From positions 1-7,215 of the forward strand of contig CAJUQU010000203.1 in the NCBI GenBank assembly GCA_910588595.1: a stretch of DNA of 7,215 bases, given 5' to 3'. How positions within the stretch are numbered: position 1 is the first letter of the stretch; every line of letters starts with the position of its first letter. The notes under the pieces were generated by a model. The model had not been told where the DNA came from. It saw nothing but the letters and a program-made list of their open reading frames with translations, and ran no database searches. Shown here piece after piece: positions 6,081 to 7,215 of this stretch. The position numbers and the translations under genes were made by a program. This DNA comes from an uncultured Lachnospiraceae bacterium (GTDB lineage Bacteria > Bacillota_A > Clostridia > Lachnospirales > Lachnospiraceae).

Positions 6081-6542
6081 ATGATGATGGAATACAAGTT
6101 GGTTCGTCTGGCGGACAGACCGGACTTAAAGGAGCGCGCAGCACGGTGGTTTCACGAAAAATGGGGTATTCCGCTCGAGGCGTACGCGGAGAGCATGAAG
6201 GAATGTCTCGCCATGAAAAGTGCTGTGCCGCAGTGGTATCTGGCGCTGGAAGACGGTCAGATCATCGGCGGACTGGGAGTGATCGAGAATGACTTCCATG
6301 ACAGAAAGGATCTGGCGCCCAATGTCTGCGCCGTCTACACGGAGGAGGCGCAGAGAGGGCGCGGCGTGGCGGGCGCCTTGCTCGATACGGTCTGCGCAGA
6401 CATGAGGGAGCGCGGGATCAGCACGCTCTATCTGGTGACAGACCACACAGCGTTCTATGAGCGCTACGGCTGGGAATTTCTGTGCATGGTGCAGGGCGAC
6501 GGCGAGCCGGAGCTGTCGCGGATGTACATACACCGCTGCTGA
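6081..6542 (+). CDS. GNAT-family N-acetyltransferase
   Basis: A 153-residue single-domain acetyltransferase that would move an acetyl group from acetyl-CoA to an amine. Residues below are numbered from ATG 6081. The N-terminus (YKLVRLADRPDLKERAARWF) is the usual first strand and helix. A GxIIGGLGV strand follows near residue 60. Motif A is VYTEEAQRGRGVAGALL, with R-G-R-G-V-A as the pyrophosphate-binding RxxGxA. Motif B is LVTDHTAFYERYGWEF. Three ATGs stand in a row (6081, 6084, 6087) behind GGAGGG (6071-6076). The first two have spacings of 4 and 7 nt, and either could be used. A GTG at 6069 overlaps the binding site and is unlikely. The gene follows the phosphoesterase by 58 bp and ends the intact part of the cluster. 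GNATs beside MerR regulators often inactivate drugs, but the substrate here is unknown. Confidence 0.88.
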   Translation: MMMEYKLVRLADRPDLKERAARWFHEKWGIPLEAYAESMKECLAMKSAVPQWYLALEDGQIIGGLGVIENDFHDRKDLAPNVCAVYTEEAQRGRGVAGALLDTVCADMRERGISTLYLVTDHTAFYERYGWEFLCMVQGDGEPELSRMYIHRC

Positions 6543-7007
6543 ATCTTCATAGCGCACTATGGCAGCAAGGAGGCGTGGAGAAAGCAGTTTTTGGAGAGTG
6601 CGGCGTCGGATGAGGCGCAGCAGAATTTTGCTAAGATCGTAGAGTGGTACGGGAGCAAGGAAAAGGCGATGGAGGCGCAGAAGAATCCCGCCGATGCGGG
6701 GCTTATGACCGCGTATCAGAAACGCATCGCAGCAGTGATGCAGAAGCTTGCAGACAAAATGGGGACGGATGTCAATGCCATGGAAGTCAGGGAGATCGTC
6801 GGTGAGTATGATTTCGTGGCAAAGCAGCTGTACCAGATGGATGATGTCTCCGTACTGATGAAGGAGCTCGCAGCCAGCTATCAGACCAACGAGACGATGT
6901 GGAAAGTACAGGACAGCATCTACGGCGACGGCGCGACTGCGTATATCGGAAAGGCGCTGGAGGCGTTTTACCTGCAGCGCGCGTGTTACTGTTCACGCCC
7001 CAACTAA
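6543..7007 (+). pseudogene. C-terminal remnant of a MerR-type regulator (TipAS-like effector domain)
   Basis: The frame is open straight from the GNAT stop (TGA 6540-6542) and becomes protein-like from about 6555 (HYGSKEAWRKQFLES). It continues through FAKIVEWYGSKEKAM, YQKRIAAVMQKLADKMG, VREIVGEYDFVAKQLYQM and YGDGATAYIGKALEAFY. That helical pattern, with a Tyr-Gly-x-Gly-Ala block before the last helix, resembles the ligand-binding half of TipA-like MerR regulators. The helix-turn-helix that should precede it is absent. No sound start exists: AAGGAGG at 6567-6573 has no in-frame start at proper distance, TTG 6591 has no binding site, and ATG 6669 (AAGGA 7 nt upstream) would begin mid-domain. 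A deletion probably joined the GNAT end to this remnant. The last seven codons (CYCSRPN) come from the mobile element at 6985. It could instead be a real stand-alone domain starting at 6669, but I think that less likely. The MerR link is from memory of the family pattern. Confidence 0.5.
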
Positions 7008-7125
7008 TTCTGACACAATTTTATGTAATGAAGGCGTAAACAGCAACCCATTTGCACACAAAATGCTAAAGTGCAAGCATTTTGGCGCACGTTTTTCACT
7101 ACTTTTATTGACGAGTGAACAGTAA
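6985..7125. mobile_element. MITE-like 141-bp non-coding element with terminal inverted repeats
   Basis: The left end GTTACTGTTCAC (6985-6996) mirrors the right end GTGAACAGTAA (7115-7125), a perfect 11-bp terminal inverted repeat. A further internal copy of the motif, GGCGTAAACAGCAAC (7033-7047, minus orientation), matches the left end plus three bases at 13 of 15 positions. The interior also holds a 9-bp hairpin. No transposase is encoded, so it must have moved by an enzyme supplied in trans. I cannot name the parent insertion sequence. The flanking 7-bp direct repeat and the repaired stop codon support insertion rather than chance. Confidence 0.65.
7059..7084. repeat. Perfect 9-bp hairpin inside the mobile element
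   Basis: CAAAATGCT (7059-7067) and AGCATTTTG (7076-7084) pair perfectly around the 8-nt loop AAAGTGCA. On the + strand a TTTTT run follows at 7091-7095, 6 nt beyond the stem. The hairpin might therefore give weak termination of the upstream operon. It may equally be just the folded core of the element. Confidence 0.5.
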
Positions 7126-7132
7126 CGCGCGT

Positions 7133-7215
7133 AGCTTCGGTCCGTGTTTCGTGTATACATCCACGGTAAACGCACGATTTTATGTCTATCCGCCAAAGAA
7201 AAAATCTGATATATT
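7133..7215. other. Right edge: non-coding, nothing recognised
   Basis: This would be the original 3' flank of the MerR remnant before the element inserted. It has only a weak CCGTG/CACGG inverted repeat (7142-7146 and 7162-7166) and becomes AT-rich at the edge. No reading frame, promoter or RNA gene is visible. Confidence 0.4.

Larger units (their letters stand above)
6978..7132. repeat. 7-bp flanking direct repeat (candidate target-site duplication)
   Basis: CGCGCGT stands at 6978-6984 and again at 7126-7132, flanking the 141-bp inverted-repeat element on both sides. Deleting one copy plus the element joins CTG-CAG-CGC-GCG-T to AG and yields an in-frame TAG stop for the remnant gene. That is what a clean insertion with duplication would leave. 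CGCGCG is self-complementary, so part of the match could instead be an extension of the inverted repeat. Confidence 0.6.

Noticed and set aside
6567..6573. AAGGAGG as a ribosome binding site for the MerR remnant
   Set aside because: The bases are simply Lys-Glu codons in the remnant frame. The only nearby start, GTG 6575, is out of frame and closes after 12 codons.
6993..7196. Minus-strand open frame of 67 codons
   Set aside because: Most of it translates the interior of the inverted-repeat element. There is no ribosome binding site, and the frame crosses the element boundary.

Overview
The window looks like chromosomal DNA of an anaerobic Firmicute (class Clostridia, most likely Lachnospiraceae). 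The reasons are the strong AGGAGG/GGGAG-type ribosome binding sites, mixed ATG/GTG/TTG start options, sigma-A promoters with extended -10 boxes, a GH127/GH146-type arabinofuranosidase, a DUF6033-like protein and MerR-type regulators. This assignment is inferred from family content; there is no rRNA or other phylogenetic marker. All convincing genes lie on the + strand.

Region 1 (1-1935): the 3' part of a DUF1680/GH127-GH146 glycosidase gene, probably a beta-L-arabinofuranosidase, with its E-x-C and Cys-Cys zinc/catalytic motifs intact. Its 5' end lies outside the window. It is followed by a perfect 12-bp inverted repeat with a T-rich tail, a probable terminator that overlaps a tiny 21-codon reading frame.

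Region 2 (1936-3115): a more AT-rich stretch. A palindrome-rich leader precedes a DUF6033-like gene with a highly charged, probably helical segment. After it come a hairpin and a tandem 47-bp duplication that places two extended -10 promoter boxes 58 bp apart.

Region 3 (3116-6542): a tight + strand cluster that is probably one operon. It starts with a textbook MerR-type promoter: TTGACA, a 19-bp spacer holding a perfect 15-bp dyad, then TATAAT. The genes in order are a MerR regulator fused to a SAM-dependent methyltransferase domain, a CmoM/SmtA-like methyltransferase, a YfcE-like metallophosphoesterase and a GNAT acetyltransferase. Gaps between them are 34-58 bp. The layout suggests an autoregulated stress or drug-response cassette in which the regulator itself may bind SAM or a methyl acceptor. 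No substrate can be read from the sequence.

Region 4 (6543-7215): directly behind the GNAT stop is the C-terminal (TipAS-like) part of a second MerR-type regulator without its DNA-binding domain, apparently a gene remnant. Its stop codon has been split by a 141-bp MITE-like element with 11-bp terminal inverted repeats and a 7-bp flanking direct repeat (CGCGCGT). Removing the element and one repeat copy in silico restores a TAG stop in frame. The last 83 bp hold no recognisable gene.

The best candidates for something undescribed are the MerR-methyltransferase fusion operon with its operator, and the short inverted-repeat element at the right end.
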